From JBBQHM01 sp038323965 (GTDB lineage: Bacteria; Verrucomicrobiota; Verrucomicrobiia; Chthoniobacterales; UBA10450): a DNA stretch of 5,998 bases. This document shows, in pieces, positions 5,088 to 5,998 of the stretch; positions within the stretch are counted from its first letter, which is position 1; each line of letters begins with the position of its first letter. The stretch is from contig JBBQHM010000126.1 of assembly GCA_038323965.1 (NCBI GenBank), positions 1 to 5,998 of the forward strand, written 5' to 3'. The notes below the pieces were generated by a model, which saw only the letters and a list, made by a program, of their open reading frames with translations, made no database searches and was not told the origin of the DNA. The position numbers and the translations under genes are program-made.

Positions 5088-5998
5088 ATGGAAACACTTC
5101 AGTCGCTGCTCACCGCGCGCCTCCACGTCGCGCTCGAAAACGCAGGACTGCAGCGCGCCGGCGATATCTCCATCGCAACCGACGCCCGCTTTGGCGATTA
5201 CCAAACCAACGCGGCGTTAATGCTCGCGAAACAGCGCGGCGAAAGTCCGCGCACGGTCGCGAGCCAGATTATCACGGCGCTCGACGTCGCCGACATTTGC
5301 GAGGTGCCAACCGTCGCCGGCGCTGGGTTCATCAATTTCAAAATCAAGCGGGAGGCGCTGTCGGCTCGCACGGCGGCCCTGCTGACCGACGAGCGCCTGG
5401 GCGTTGACGTGACAATTTCGCCAAAAAAAATCGTCATCGATTTCGGATCACCCAACGTCGCCAAGCCGATGCACGTGGGACACATTCGCAGTACCGTGCT
5501 CGGCGACGCACTGGCGCGGATCGCCGAATTTCTCGGTCACGATGTTATTCGCGACAATCATCTCGGAGATTGGGGCACGCAGTTCGGGATGGTCATCTGG
5601 GGTTGGAAAAATCTGCTCGATCGCCCGGCACTCGAGCGCGATCCGATCGCCGAGCTTGTCCGCATCTACAAGGAAACGAACGCGCGTGGGACAGCCGACG
5701 ATACGGTGCGGGAATCCTGCCGGCAGGAACTGGTAAAACTCCAGGCCGGCGATACCGAAAATTTCGCGATCTGGAAGGAATGCGTCGAACTCTCGATGCG
5801 CGAATTCAACAGCGCGTTCAAACGACTGGATATCCGCTATGACCTTGTTCGCGGCGAGAGCTTCTATAATGACCGCCTCGCTGCTGTGGTCGACCGCCTG
5901 CTCAAGTCGGGCCTTGCGGAGATCAGCGAAGGCGCGGTCTGCGTCTTCTTTCGCGAAATTCCCGAGCTTGCCGACAAGCCCTGCATCATTCGCAAAAG
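5088..5998 (+). CDS. argS: Arginyl-tRNA synthetase, 3'-truncated by the window edge
   Basis: This class I aminoacyl-tRNA synthetase charges tRNA-Arg with arginine using ATP. The frame is open from the ATG at 5088 to the right edge, giving 303 residues with no stop, about half of the usual 550-600. The N-terminal Add-1 (Arg_tRNA_synt_N) domain spans about 3-86, with FGDYQTNAAL (35-44) and the GAGFINFK segment (78-85). The catalytic Rossmann domain begins with IDFGSPNVAKPMHVGHIRST; the HIGH-type motif is HVGH (129-132). DNHLGDWGTQFG (156-167) is also characteristic of ArgS. The KMSKS-like region and the C-terminal anticodon-binding (DALR) domain lie beyond the window. The start is placed where the Add-1 domain begins, 18 bp after the EIIA stop. 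No ribosome-binding site is evident. Nothing looks disrupted. Confidence 0.97.
   Translation, partial: METLQSLLTARLHVALENAGLQRAGDISIATDARFGDYQTNAALMLAKQRGESPRTVASQIITALDVADICEVPTVAGAGFINFKIKREALSARTAALLTDERLGVDVTISPKKIVIDFGSPNVAKPMHVGHIRSTVLGDALARIAEFLGHDVIRDNHLGDWGTQFGMVIWGWKNLLDRPALERDPIAELVRIYKETNARGTADDTVRESCRQELVKLQAGDTENFAIWKECVELSMREFNSAFKRLDIRYDLVRGESFYNDRLAAVVDRLLKSGLAEISEGAVCVFFREIPELADKPCIIRK

Noticed and set aside
5198..5842. Short open frames on both strands within 5198-5842.
   Set aside because: This stretch is the argS coding region, whose frame is open to the window edge and carries the Add-1 domain and HIGH motif. The others are shadows.

Overview
The window reads as chromosomal sequence from a G+C-rich, Gram-negative-type bacterium. 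My best guess is the Verrucomicrobiota (Chthoniobacterales-like). Grounds for this are a LolA-like periplasmic protein of a style common in that group, the style of the ArgS core (SPNVAKPMHVGH), a short dispersed inverted-repeat family that reads as SSRAKSRDP / STSLGMT / DFAQDD in different frames, and the lack of clear Shine-Dalgarno sites. This placement is an inference from recollection, not a search result. There is no rRNA, tRNA, CRISPR array, transposase or phage gene.

Layout. The 3' part of a triosephosphate isomerase gene (tpiA, + strand) enters from the left edge and stops at 643. It converges on a minus-strand gene for a secreted LolA-like protein (830-1591). The 186-bp gap between the two stops is almost filled by a large imperfect inverted repeat (arms 645-680 and 781-816, 100-nt spacer). 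Divergent from the LolA-like gene, and overlapping its start, comes a tight + strand cassette: a PAP2 phosphatase (1571-2224), a GT39/ArnT-like membrane glycosyltransferase (2221-3798) and a GT2 polyprenyl-phosphate glycosyltransferase of the DPM1/ArnC type (3795-4550). Each junction is an ATGA stop/start overlap. After 54 bp come a PTS EIIA protein of the nitrogen-PTS type (4605-5069) and, 18 bp later, argS (5088 to the right edge, truncated).

How the genes fit together. The three-gene cassette makes a coherent envelope-modification pathway. The GT2 enzyme would load a sugar onto a polyprenyl phosphate at the cytoplasmic face, the GT39 enzyme would transfer it to an acceptor on the periplasmic face, and the PAP2 enzyme would handle a lipid phosphate or pyrophosphate, for example carrier recycling or removal of an acceptor phosphate. 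Sugar and acceptor cannot be read from the sequence. The flanking genes (tpiA, EIIA, argS) are housekeeping or regulatory.

The most unusual observation is that a third copy of the dispersed repeat lies inside the GT2 gene, directly after its start codon. It is in frame and supplies about ten residues of the protein's N terminus. I see no evidence of a wholly new biological system here.
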